Shown here: positions 1 through 8,601 of the stretch, piece after piece
How the letters are laid out: every line of letters begins with the position of its first letter
How positions within the stretch are numbered: position 1 is the first letter of the stretch
Origin: Pleurotus ostreatus/Saccharomyces cerevisiae fusant
Lineage: Eukaryota > Opisthokonta
NCBI GenBank assembly: GCA_024196135.1
Contig: JAMQCK010000935.1
Location: 1-13,825, forward strand
Length of the DNA: 13,825 bases
Direction of reading: 5' to 3'
Notes under the pieces: generated by a model
Told to the model about the DNA's origin: nothing
The model's input: only the letters and a program-made list of their open reading frames with translations
The model's database searches: none
Program-made: the position numbers and the translations under genes

Positions 1-2780
1 GGCGGCTTCGGCGTCTGCTCCACGTCCACGTCCATATCCATCTCCCCCGTCGAGCCCGCCGTCGATGGCGGCCTCTGCCTGCTCAACCACCCATCCTCGT
101 CGCTCTCCACCTCCATATCCGACGAGCAGCGTCCACCCCTGCCAATGGATGTCGCCGCGTCCGATACCCCATCTCCCCCACCATCCTCCTCCACATCCAT
201 CAGACTGCTCCCCGTCGCCTCCTTCCTCACCGGCCTCGGCTTCGGCCGTGGCCTCGCCCTCGCATTCGCCGCCTCTTCCTCCTCCTCCCTCCTCTCCTCC
301 GCCTCAATCTGCTGCCTCCTCCTCGCCGCGCGCGCCATCACGATCCCATCGGCGACGCCCCCGCCCCCGCCTGAGCCACCCAGACTCTGCCTCCCGCCCA
401 CGCCCGAGTCATCGGGGAACATCGCGACGCCGTACTTCGCGCTCTCGCGGAGGGTTCGCAGGGCGTCGGTGGCGCCGCGCCCGCGGTCCTCCTCGATGAG
501 GCGGAGGCCGGCTTCCGGGAGGAGGACGCGCTGGAGGAATTCGCTGGGGGAGAGGGGGAAGACTTTGTCAGGGTCGATGAGGTCCATGGGGAACATGCTG
601 TAGAGCGTTTGGGTGATGATGGCCGCGCCTTGTTCGCCGTAGCTGGAGGGGTGTTAGATAGGTGTTCAGAAGGGAGAGGAAGAGGAGGGGAAGAGACTTA
701 CTATCCAATCTGAACCTTCTCAAAATTCTCAAATTGCCCCGCGACACCAGTCGCCGCCCGCGTGCCCTTCTCCTTGATTTCCTTTGCAAGCTCCTTCCAG
801 AAGACGCATCCCCCGTGGTCGATCTCGTCCTCCAGGATTTCCTGCAGCTCATCGCGCAGGCGACGTACGCGAGAGGGCAAGGCGCTCCAGTCGATCTTCT
901 TCGGCCAGCCTTTGCGTTCGGCATCAGGGAGGACGTCGCGTTCAAAGCGATGTCGCTGGCATACAATAGCGAAATGTCGCAACTGGGCTTTACGGCCACG
1001 GGGATTGGAGGGACGAGGCGCCGGGCGTGACTTCTTTGCAACTTCCTCCAGCATGCGCGTGAGAGTAGGTGTCGGTGAAGAGGGCAGCAGCTCGTCGCAA
1101 TACGGACATAGTTCGCGAGCATCTCGTGAGGCAGGTCCAAGAGATACTGCGCGATGTTAATTAGCATACTAGCAACATATCCGCGCTTGAGAGTACTCAC
1201 AATCGGGATCATCGTCGCCTATGGGCTCGTACGCGGACGATGAACTGGAATTGCAATAAGGATAAGCATATCGTGCTGATACGACGAACATACGGGGAGG
1301 TGGACCTAGGTCTCTTAGCATCCCGCTCGCCTTCGCTGAGCCCGTCGTCCGAGAAGCGCTTGTTGCCCGAGCGAGGCGTATCGTCGTGCGAAGAGGGCAC
1401 AAATTGTGAGAACGGTGGAGGCCGCGCTTTCAGGGTCGGCTTCGGCTTGGGTTTAGGGGCAACGAAGGTTGCCTTGCCCGTTCCTTTGTCAACTGCGCGC
1501 TCTTTCTGCGCCTTCACACGGTCGCTGGTTGGGAAGTCGTCCTCATCACTGTCACCGTCCTCGTATGAGGGTGCCTTCGTCTGCGATGACAGCGGGGACA
1601 TGGGGAACGGGTCTGACGCGCGTTTAGGAGGGGATGAGAGGGGTGAGTCGTCAGACATGGGGAAGGCTTGAGGTTGCGGTCTCTTCTTCGGTGTCAAATC
1701 CATCGGGAAGGGGGCCGCTTCCGGGGTCGTGAGCCGCATAGTGGTTCTCTTCCGCAGAGATCTGCTGAAGGACACCTCCTCATCCTCCTCTGGACCGTCC
1801 ACTTCTTCTACACCCCCGCTCGAGTCTTCATCTTCTATCACGATGGATGTACGCTTCGAGAGCGGGGGAGGAGAGCTACGTTGGGATGGACGCGTGCGCT
1901 CGGGAGGCCGTGGTTTGTTCTTGTTGAAGGGGTTAGACTTCGGGTTGGCTTCGGGCTGTCGCATGTTGGGAGCAGCGATGGGCTTGGGTTTCACGAAGCG
2001 ATTGGTTCGCGGCTTGTCCGTGATCGGGGGTGGGGGAGAGGGGACGCGCGCGCGACGCGTTGGGGAGCGGCTACCATTGATAGACTGGTGCTTGAGCGGC
2101 CGACGAAGGGGAGAGGGGGAGCGGCGCTTCCTAGGTGAATTCGTAAGGTCGATAGGTTCAGCTGGGGCCTTGGAAGTAGACGCCTTCGCAGCCGACGCGT
2201 CCCCGGACTTGCTGATCTTCTTGAAAGACAGATTCTTGTATGTATTCGACCGCTTCTTCTGGTATGTGGGATCCAGCTCCTCCGGCGTCTGCGGGCTCAC
2301 GGTCCTAGTGATGCGGTTCGCGCTGATGTCTGCCTTCCACGGGTGCTCGAGCTCGTCGTCCGAGTCGTCGGAGAGGTCCCTCAGCGCGGGCTTCCTTGCT
2401 GGCCTATTGGGTTTCGGCATGCCGAGGTCTTCGCGCCCGTCGCGCCCCCTGCCGCGCTGCAGGCCAGACTTCTCGGGCTCAGTGACGCTGCGGCTGGGCA
2501 TCTTGTAGAGTTTCGAGGAGGACGCATCGCTGACCTTCGACAACGAAGGGTTGCGGTTCATGAGTACGGACGGCGGACGCGTCGAGATGGCGGCTAAGTC
2601 CAAAGGTGGCGACAAGGCGCGCTGCATGTGACCGATCATCGCGTTCTCAGGCGCGTGGCGCGTTTTCCCACAGATCCTTCTCCTCGTCCTCCATCTTACT
2701 GATTCGCCTGATCCTGTGCTTTGCAGGCTGCGTCTCGTTTTCGTCTTGTCTATTGGGGTGTATGCAAAGGCGCCTGCCAT
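1..2780 (-). CDS. RTC4-like domain protein (restriction of telomere capping 4 family), 3' partial
   Basis: Four exons on the minus strand: 2780-1294, 1244-1201, 1146-702 and 642-1. Introns are 1293-1245, 1200-1147 and 701-643, all GT-AG and phase-consistent. The coding part is at least 872 codons and runs off the left edge without a stop. Residues 1 to about 510 are disordered, with Ser/Pro/Lys-Arg-rich and acidic runs and many SP/TP sites. A CPYC motif (524-527) precedes a folded region of about 540-730. This has the RTC4-type pattern RHRFERDVLPDAERKGWP, a GCVFW segment, QIGYYGEQGA and LRESAKYGVAMFPDD. A Gly-rich then Glu/Arg-rich tail follows. Yeast Rtc4 is a poorly understood nuclear protein linked genetically to telomere capping, so the molecular role is unknown. 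The ATG at 2780 is the first in frame. A frame-preserving intron at 2699-2622 (gtaaga...atgcag) is possible, as is a start at the ATG near 2640. Domain call is good; N-terminus uncertain. Confidence 0.8.
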
Positions 2781-2923
2781 ATCTATTGAGGCACACGTCA
2801 ATCAGAACGATATACAGTGAGTGTGGCATATCCCGCTTTTGTGGCAACCTGCATGTAGCTCATAAATTTGGCTGGCTCTGTTGAGGTCAACAACTTGTTA
2901 TTAGGGCATTCCATTTCAGAAAC
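2781..2923. promoter_or_regulatory. Divergent spacer between RTC4-like and TPT1
   Basis: These 143 bp separate the start codons of two head-to-head genes, so they must hold both promoters and 5' leaders. No strong TATA box is obvious; the sequence is more AT-rich than the flanking coding DNA. The bidirectional role is inferred from gene orientation only. Confidence 0.5.
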
Positions 2924-3950
2924 ATGTCAATGGCAGAACCGGCTACAGCACCCACCCCTTCACCTGCCAATGCGTCCGGTCCTTCTGAGCGCGGTCAAGG
3001 TAAAGGCAAGCCTCGGGGAGGCGGCCGTGGAGGTGGTCGCGGTGGAGCCCGCGGCGGCAGGGGTGGTGGTGGCGGAGGCTCGTCGAAGCTGCGCGGTCTC
3101 GAGAAGGACTCGCCTGCCGTACGACTGTCGAAAACATTGTCCTATATTCTGCGCCACGGCGCACAAAAGGAAGGGATACCCATACGCCCGGACGGCTATG
3201 TGAAGGTTGATGATCTGGTACGTGGCGTCTCGTCAGCTTATCGATATATGGTACTCATGCAGTGTCTGTCCAGCTCGCCAACAACCGCCTCAAATCCCAA
3301 GCCGTCACGCTGGAAATGATACAGCAAATAGTGAAAGACGATGCGAAACAGCGCTATGACCTTGTCCTCGAGCAGCCAAATACATGGTTGATCAAGGCAA
3401 ACCAAGGGCACTCGCTGCAGGTATGCGAAGTTCTCGCATCGAAGGACGTATAGACGAACTGAATGCTCCCTAGACTATCAAGCTCGAGCTGAAGCCCATA
3501 TTGTCGCGTGCGGACATTCCAACAGGCGTTGCCGTGCACGGAACAATGAATCAAGCATGGCTATCAATATGTTAGTCTTCCTGTTCACTGCATCGGCTGC
3601 TCTCTCTCGCAATTTGGCTACTAACCTTGACTTCAGCCAAAGAAGGCCTCTCAAAAATGAAGCGCAATCACATCCACCTCGCGCAAGGCAAGGGCGGCAA
3701 GGATGTGATCAGCGGCATGCGTCGGTCGTCCCAGGTCTTCATCTATATCGACGTGGACCGCGCGATTGCTGCCGGGATCAAGTTCGAATTGTCGGATAAT
3801 GGTGTGGTTTTGACGGAAGGTGACGAGCGGGGTTTTCTGCCAGTCCGATTTTTCCAGAAGGTGGAGGATGCCAAAGGGCAGCCACTGCCTGGCTGGTCAG
3901 AAGAGGAGTGCGCACAGAGGGCGAAGGAGGCTGAGGTGCAATCAAAGTAA
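2924..3950 (+). CDS. TPT1: tRNA 2'-phosphotransferase (Tpt1/KptA family)
   Basis: Exons 2924-3217, 3274-3420, 3474-3570 and 3637-3950 join to a 283-aa protein. Introns are 56, 53 and 66 bp; the last has a classic TACTAAC branch site. Tpt1 moves the 2'-phosphate left at the tRNA splice junction to NAD+, the last step of fungal tRNA splicing. Family signatures occur in order: SYILRHG (73-79), IRPDGYVKVDDLL (87-99), KDDAKQRYDL (119-128), KANQGHS (139-145), VHGT (168-171), GLSKMKRNHIHLA (183-195), SGMRRSSQ (205-212), IDVDRAIAAGIKF (217-229) and VVLTEGDERGFLP (236-248). The core is complete. Residues 23-53 are an added Gly/Arg-rich (RGG-type) segment, so the protein exceeds the roughly 230 aa of yeast Tpt1. 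The first-intron acceptor at 3273 was chosen over the AG at 3262 because it restores the family's VDDLL-x-N-x-x-LK pattern. The ATG at 2924 has A at -3; a second Met lies two codons on. Confidence 0.93.
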
Positions 3951-4342
3951 CTCGTGACATTTTGCACATCCTCGTTGCGATGCTCTGAGCACTGCTCTGG
4001 ACTGCTCATGTCGTCCCGTGTTGTTCGCAGTTTTGACTAGCGCAGGTATGTATAATGCCTCGACGCGTCTGGGCTGATCGCGTCGATACGGAGCTCCTTT
4101 CGCCCTCCCTCCCTCTTCTTCGGGTCTTCGCGGGGGAGCCCGTAATTCCCCACCCCCCGCGCGTCACCCCGGCGCGTCGACGCGGTTGTGGGTCCAGAAC
4201 TCCCGAAAGGGACGCCGGGAAAGCGCTGGTATGACGCGCGACGACAATGACGTCGGCGCGTGACGTCAGCTGCTACGCGCCCTTCATATACCATCCGCAG
4301 GGTTCTCGGCACGATAAAAGGAACTCTCCCCCATTTCCGACC
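3951..4342 (+). promoter_or_regulatory. Intergenic spacer: TPT1 3' end and promoter of the OM14-like gene
   Basis: No convincing gene. The left part should hold the TPT1 3' UTR. The right part is GC-rich and carries two bZIP-type sites near 4248-4268. A cATATA stretch at 4284-4290, 53 nt before the ATG, and an ATAAAAG at 4313-4319 are weak TATA-like elements. The long minus-strand reading frames here are GC-rich shadows. Confidence 0.45.
4248..4268 (+). promoter_or_regulatory. Paired ATF/CREB-type (CRE) sites
   Basis: TGACGTCG at 4248-4255 is followed by a perfect palindromic CRE, TGACGTCA, at 4261-4268. Their starts are 13 bp apart, and the second ends 74 bp before the OM14-like ATG. A related TGACGCGC lies at 4232-4239. 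TGACGTCA is the consensus for bZIP factors of the ATF/CREB class. Function is inferred from sequence and position. Confidence 0.45.
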
Positions 4343-5343
4343 ATGTCTTACGCTTCTGTCGCCGCCGAGAACGCTCCCCCCGTCTCTGAGCAGGTGAGTG
4401 CGCGGTCGCTGTTCGTGAAGACGCATCGAGGCTAACATGAACTCCCTCAACGCGTAGCCGCACCCCGATCCCGCCCTCTTGAACACAGAACCCCCGCACG
4501 CGGACAACGTCGCCGACGACACTTCCAAAGTCACCGTCGTAGCTCCCGATTTCAAGGAGCACCCCGCCACCGTCACCTCCGAGACCGCACCCCCACCCGA
4601 TACCATGGATAACTTCCCCGAGATGCCCTCTTCGCCGGCGAGCCGCGGCAACAAGAAGAACAGGAGACTTCAGGAGGCCGAAGCCGAGGGCGCGTACCTC
4701 CTCGAGGTCGCCAAGCGCTACCTCTTGCGCCCCGGCGTCGCTGGTGGGCTCGTTGGACTTGGTGAGTCGCAAAGGTCGAATATGCGCGACGAAAACTGAC
4801 CTCTCGCAAAGTGAACATTGGCCTCCTGGCTGGCGCGGCACGCGCGTTCTACGTCAACCCCGGCTACCGTCGTGATACTAAGGTCCTGTCTACGACCGCA
4901 GCCGCGACCTTCGCCCTCCTGGGCTTGGAAGGCTACGGTGCCGCGTGGTACGCGAACACGCCCAAAGGCCAGGCTGAGGCGAAGAAGGCGAAGGAAGAGG
5001 GCACCCTCGTCTACAGACACGCACGCGAGCAGATTCTGCGCCCTGGTGTCCTTGGCGGCCTTTTGGGTCTCGGTGAGTAAAACGCGTCGTTTGCGCTTGG
5101 GCGAAATACTGACCGACTTCCTAGTCAACGTCGGCATCCTCGGTGGTCTCGGCTACTTCTCGTATACCAACTGGGACAAGCCGACCTGGGACAGGAGACT
5201 CGTCTCTGCGGTGTCCGTTGGCCTATTGACGCTCTGGGGTGGCGAAGGGTACGTGATGCGTCAACTATGTTGCAGCATATACTGATGTTGAATCCTTTAG
5301 ATACATTGCTGAGCAGTACTACAAGGACCGCCACAGCAAGTAA
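4343..5343 (+). CDS. OM14-like mitochondrial outer membrane protein
   Basis: Exons 4343-4393, 4458-4761, 4812-5072, 5125-5248 and 5301-5343 give a 260-aa protein. All introns are GT-AG and 50-64 bp, and two show an ACTGAC branch. The N-terminus MSYASVAAENAPP and the following PHPDPALLNTEPP and VAPDFKEHPATVTSE are typical of a fungal family related to yeast Om14, an integral outer-membrane protein linked to import and ribosome docking. Residues 18-90 are soluble and acidic/Pro-rich, ending in a basic patch (GNKKNRR). Hydrophobic segments lie near 109-131, 141-164, 197-218 and 231-245. LRPGVAGGLVGLVNIGLLAG (107-126) and LRPGVLGGLLGLVNVGILGG (195-214) are clear repeats, each split by a phase-1 intron at the same place (GL|V). 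No cleavable signal is evident. The family link is recognition from pattern; the function in this organism is inferred. Confidence 0.8.
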
Positions 5344-5478
5344 TGCACGGTTTGGACGGGCATGGACACACCTATGTGTACTGTAAATTAATCATTTCTT
5401 ATGCCTCTGCAATGTTTTTTGGAGATCATATCCACCTTGCTCTATACAATACCCCGTAACATCTAGGCGAACTACGCC

Positions 5479-5574
5479 TCACAAGGTAGCGAAGGAGACG
5501 GCTGCGGGTACAAGACCCTCGTCGACGACAGCAATCGGGACAGCTCCCAGCCATGTGTCGAGCGCCGGCGCTTT
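5479..5574 (-). pseudogene. Possible terminal exon or gene relic, unrecognised
   Basis: Read on the minus strand, an AAACAG acceptor (AG at 5576-5575) is followed by exactly 32 codons ending in TGA at 5481-5479. The peptide reads KAPALDTWLGAVPIAVVDEG and ends LVPAAVSFATL. The mix of small hydrophobic residues looks protein-like, and a TCTAAT branch-like motif lies upstream. I could not build a matching upstream exon in phase, so this is either a relic or chance. No function proposed. Confidence 0.15.
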
Positions 5575-5869
5575 CTGTTTATTCGGAGCACATTAGACAA
5601 GGCGAGCAGCGCGCAGCGCGGGCTTGCGGGGGACACCGTCGGGGCTTCCTTCTTCCTTCAGCAAACCCAATTCTGAGGGAGGTCCCAGAAACATAATCGC
5701 GCGAAGGGATAATGGCTACGCAGCGGTTATTGAGCACAGAAGTAACCTTGCCCGCCAAGTGCCGGCGTCTTTGACTGCACATGCTCCGACTGATGGAGAT
5801 CAAGGCCGCACCACAAGCGGAGATATTCCAGAGCAAAGGTGTCCACTGGCCTGACGATCGCTGGAAAGA

Positions 5870-5898
5870 AACAGCGTCAACCCTGGGTTGACGCTGTT
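5870..5898. repeat. Perfect 14-bp inverted repeat with 1-bp spacer
   Basis: The left arm 5870-5883 (aacagcgtcaaccc) and right arm 5885-5898 (gggttgacgctgtt) are exact reverse complements around a single T at 5884. The site ends 191 bp upstream of the F-box ATG at 6090. It could be a dimeric regulator site or a cruciform-forming sequence. No copy was noticed elsewhere in the window. Confidence 0.85.
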
Positions 5899-6089
5899 CA
5901 ATAGGTTCAAATCGGCACTTGCCGGCGCTCCCACGAACGTCAATGCGCTGGCGAGCGACTCTCTTCCTTCTTACCATCATCCGATTCTGCCATCTCTACC
6001 TCTTCGAGGACCATCTAAGACTCAGTATGTTGCCAATTGTACGCGCGGGCGTTGAACTCAGCGCAACCTTCCAAATAGCGACGCATACC

Positions 6090-7082
6090 ATGCCCTCCAC
6101 CGACCATGCGGACAACGTAAGGCCCCATTTCCCTCCAGAGTTGCAGCTCGCTGTCCTTCGTGAGGTCTACGCTAGCGACGATAAAGAAACGCTATCGTCG
6201 TTCTCTCGTACCTGCCGTAACATGGTACAACCCGCTCAGCAATACATTTTCCGTGACATCTCCGTCGAGTCCTTCGACAACTCTGAGCGCTTCCTGCGAC
6301 ACCTCGACGCGTACCCGCATCTAGCCAGTCATGTCGTGATTCTGCGGTATGTGACGCCGACAGAAGGCTGGCCTGATGACCCCAACCTACTCGCCCTCAT
6401 GCTGAAGTGCAGCAACGTACGGCACTTGGGTCTGGACGTAGCTTCCTCGCACAACACCTACCAGCTCAAGGATAACCATTCGCTCTGTCTCGCTGTCCTC
6501 CACTTCGCACCGTCGCTGCGCTCGTTCAGTTTCACTGCTCACGAGGTATCCTTACCCACGATGGGCATCCTCTACCACCTCATTGCCAACATGTCGAACC
6601 TTCGTGGTTTGAAGTTCTCCTTTCTGTCGTCATATGCGCCCGATCTGCCGGAGATGCAGACAGTGATGGCACGGCTGCCTCCGACGGGTGACGCTCCCAT
6701 GTTACAGCATCTCTGCCTACCGCATCGCAATGCAGCATGGCTAGAGTCAGCGCCCATAGATGTGTCACGCCTGCAGTCCCTGCGATGCTGGGTATCGTGG
6801 GGCACGAAAAACCCGGTGCTGGAGGATCTCTTGGAAAGAGCAAAGGACACACTCAGTGTTCTCGAGGTTGTCAGTGAAGGGTGCAACGAGCAGCGTCTGC
6901 TGCAGGATTCACGCACAGGTATGGTCAGGGAGCCCGGCCCGGGGGTCAGGGTTTACGGCCCGGGCGACACGAGTGAGTTATGTCAGGTTGAGCTTCGATC
7001 CCACATCAGTGTTTTCGGGGATTCCGGGTTTGGGATTATATTCGCCTACCTTCGCTACAATGTGCTGCCAGACGTACAATAG
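6090..7082 (+). CDS. F-box domain protein, C-terminal half apparently missing or displaced
   Basis: An uninterrupted frame of 330 codons from the ATG at 6090. F-box proteins act as substrate adaptors of SCF ubiquitin ligases. Residues 12-55 (HFPPELQLAVLREVYASDD, then FSRTCRNMVQPAQQYIFRDI) match the F-box-like start of a large basidiomycete family. A leucine-rich region with repeating hydrophobic patterns follows to about residue 276, including WLESAPIDVSRLQSLRCWVS and KDTLSVLEVVSEGCNEQ. After DSRTG at about 276 the sequence becomes Gly/Pro-rich and loses the family pattern, so residues 277-330 are probably intron or insertion read-through. A GT donor (cacag|gtatgg) sits at 6919. The missing part of the fold resembles the stretch at 8602-9029. 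The frame upstream of 6090 begins at a TTG and lacks a family pattern. The protein may be truncated, or the gene may be split. Confidence 0.72.
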   Translation: MPSTDHADNVRPHFPPELQLAVLREVYASDDKETLSSFSRTCRNMVQPAQQYIFRDISVESFDNSERFLRHLDAYPHLASHVVILRYVTPTEGWPDDPNLLALMLKCSNVRHLGLDVASSHNTYQLKDNHSLCLAVLHFAPSLRSFSFTAHEVSLPTMGILYHLIANMSNLRGLKFSFLSSYAPDLPEMQTVMARLPPTGDAPMLQHLCLPHRNAAWLESAPIDVSRLQSLRCWVSWGTKNPVLEDLLERAKDTLSVLEVVSEGCNEQRLLQDSRTGMVREPGPGVRVYGPGDTSELCQVELRSHISVFGDSGFGIIFAYLRYNVLPDVQ

Positions 7083-8601
7083 GATTTCCGGATGGCTGAG
7101 GGTATTGTAAGATATAGTATGACCAGGAGCTTTTTCACAATTGCTACCTTTGGGCTGCCAGCTGGTATGTTGTCGGGAATTGGTACAACGACGGCCGGTC
7201 TTTAGAACACGATGACAGCACGATTGAGGCTGACCAACCCAAATCCGTTGGTACACGATGGCTCAGCTCCTTCCTTCGTTATTCAGACAGGTTGCCACAG
7301 ACACAAGAAAGGGTGGAGAACACTTGTATTTTCAAGGAAGACTAGGATACATGTCGTATGCTACAGTTATATTGTCGCCGGTGACTAGCTAAGAGCTGCG
7401 AAGATCCTCCGTGTATTGCTTACCCAATAAGGAAAGCGTTCAAGCCTCGAGTCCTGCAAACTCGAACCTCAGGGATGCGGCGATGTACACCAAGAAACGT
7501 ACGAAGAGGGTGGACGGGATATCTAGAGCAATGTTCAGCGTGCATATCAAGTCGCGAAGGGCAGCACACCTACCTGCCGATGACGAACATAGTACTGGAT
7601 GGTGGGAAAGAGCCTATATGGCGCGCGTGAGCGTCTGGCGTACGGCGTGCGTATACTGGACTCACTTGCAGGCTGCACCTATATGACGAAGCTTGCTGTA
7701 AGTGATAACCTGCATATACACGCGCGTCAGTTGATACTCGCAAGTCTTATCGCGACGATGGACGCACTCCAAAATTTCCTGACGACGCGGTCACCATATC
7801 CTTCTCGGCGGGCTCGCCCGGTGCGCGGTCATCGCGAGTGTTGTACGTGCCTATGGAGTGTCAGTACAGCTACGGCACCAGAAGCATGAGTGGCTTACGT
7901 GGCACTTCTGGTGCGCACGCAGGACGCAAGGAGACGCAAGGGCGCGTCAATGAGAGTCAATGGTGAAGCAGCGGTTAGAACGCGTCGGGAGATCATGGCT
8001 TTTCAAGGCGTGGGAATCGGCCCACTTGAGGGCAGGGCAAATTGACTGCGCGCAATCCACGCGGGCCCGGGCCGCGGTCGAGGCACGCTCGTCGCTGGGC
8101 GAACGCTGTGCGTCCCCGCAAGCCCGTAAGCGCTGAGTACTAGCGACACATCCGGTCATCCGGGTTTTGCAGAAGCCAGCCGTCTTTGAGGAGCTCCGAA
8201 CGACGTTGGCAGATCGAACGAAGAGATGCGGCGGAGGGCGGCACTCTTGGCGGCACTTGCCGCGCAAAGATTCGGAAACTTGACTTCGCTTCGACGACCT
8301 CAGTTGGCCTTTCGACGGCAATAGCAAGCTGTGGATATCCTACAAGAGCCATACAATATATGTAATATATTAGTGAGACCATGTATGCATCATATCTGAC
8401 AGATACGGCTTATAATGCCCTGCCAGAATGGTCGCCTCGCGGCAATGTCCTTACAAGGAGAGATCGGGCCGAAACCATCTGGTTTGCCATTGTCCCTGGA
8501 GCAAGGGAAAACCTAGACTTCACAAAAACACTGATGCATGTATTCCTGACATTCAGTGTCCGCATTCGGGGTGCCGTCGACTCCATTACCAAGCGAGGGA
8601 G
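7083..8601. other. Region between the two F-box pieces; no intact gene
   Basis: No intact gene is supported. It contains the minus-strand exon series at 7440-7850 and a 10-bp inverted repeat (7875-7884 / 7905-7914). A GC-rich patch lies near 8060 and an AT-rich patch at 8348-8374. A minus-strand frame starting at 8382 (80 codons) and a plus-strand frame at about 8381-8629 are open but unrecognised; part of the latter could be eroded F-box sequence. I saw no clear terminal inverted repeats, target-site duplication or transposase. Confidence 0.4.
7440..7850 (-). pseudogene. 5'-truncated spliced gene fragment, family unrecognised
   Basis: On the minus strand, exon-like blocks at 7850-7768, 7709-7666, 7613-7570 and 7522-7440 are separated by GT-AG introns of 58, 52 and 47 bp with consistent phase. 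A further intron (7898-7851, gtaagc...tactgac...catag) precedes the first block. The joined peptide is about 83 aa and ends in TGA. It reads TYNTRDDRAPGEPAEKDMV, then TASSGNFG, VITYSKLRHIGAAC, LFPTIQYYVRHRQ, and a hydrophobic end with STLFVRFLVYIAASL. The last donor could be gtaggt (at 7573, giving an earlier stop) or gtgtgc (at 7569, giving the hydrophobic end). No start codon or upstream exon could be joined: the frame before 7898 hits a TGA after about 18 codons. This suggests a gene fragment that kept its introns. I do not recognise the family. Confidence 0.4.

Larger units (their letters stand above)
5344..6089. other. Gene-poor spacer upstream of the F-box gene
   Basis: The first about 100 bp should be the OM14-like 3' UTR. 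The rest holds no intact gene that I can recognise. A 29-bp near-perfect palindrome sits at 5870-5898 and a weak minus-strand terminal-exon candidate at 5479-5574. A long minus-strand frame (about 5579-5980) has no family pattern. The in-frame upstream extension of the F-box frame begins at a TTG and is unlikely to be coding. Confidence 0.4.

Noticed and set aside
65..603. Two Ser/Pro-rich plus-strand frames at the left edge
   Set aside because: They are antisense shadows of the Glu/Arg/Gly-rich tail of the RTC4-like protein, whose minus frame is open and continuous with the domain.
1729..2508. 259-codon plus-strand frame, with other long plus-strand frames at 1240-2138
   Set aside because: They lie antisense to the low-complexity, Ser/Arg/Pro-rich exon 1 of the RTC4-like gene. 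The composition is a mirror of that exon, and there are no domain motifs or splice structure.
4037..4841. Minus-strand frames of 205 and 185 codons
   Set aside because: They overlap the GC-rich promoter and the well-supported OM14-like exons on the plus strand and show no family pattern.
5919..6089. N-terminal extension of the F-box protein with a hydrophobic stretch
   Set aside because: The frame starts at TTG at 5919; in-frame ATGs at 5943 and later give no family match. The ATG at 6090 lies just before the F-box, as is usual.
8140..8382. Minus-strand 80-codon frame starting at an ATG in an AT-rich patch
   Set aside because: It is open but has no recognised motif, no splice context and no neighbour logic, so it was left as unsupported.
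6919..8601. Transposon with terminal inverted repeats between the F-box pieces
   Set aside because: By eye I found no inverted termini, target-site duplication, transposase or reverse transcriptase motifs, so no mobile element is called.
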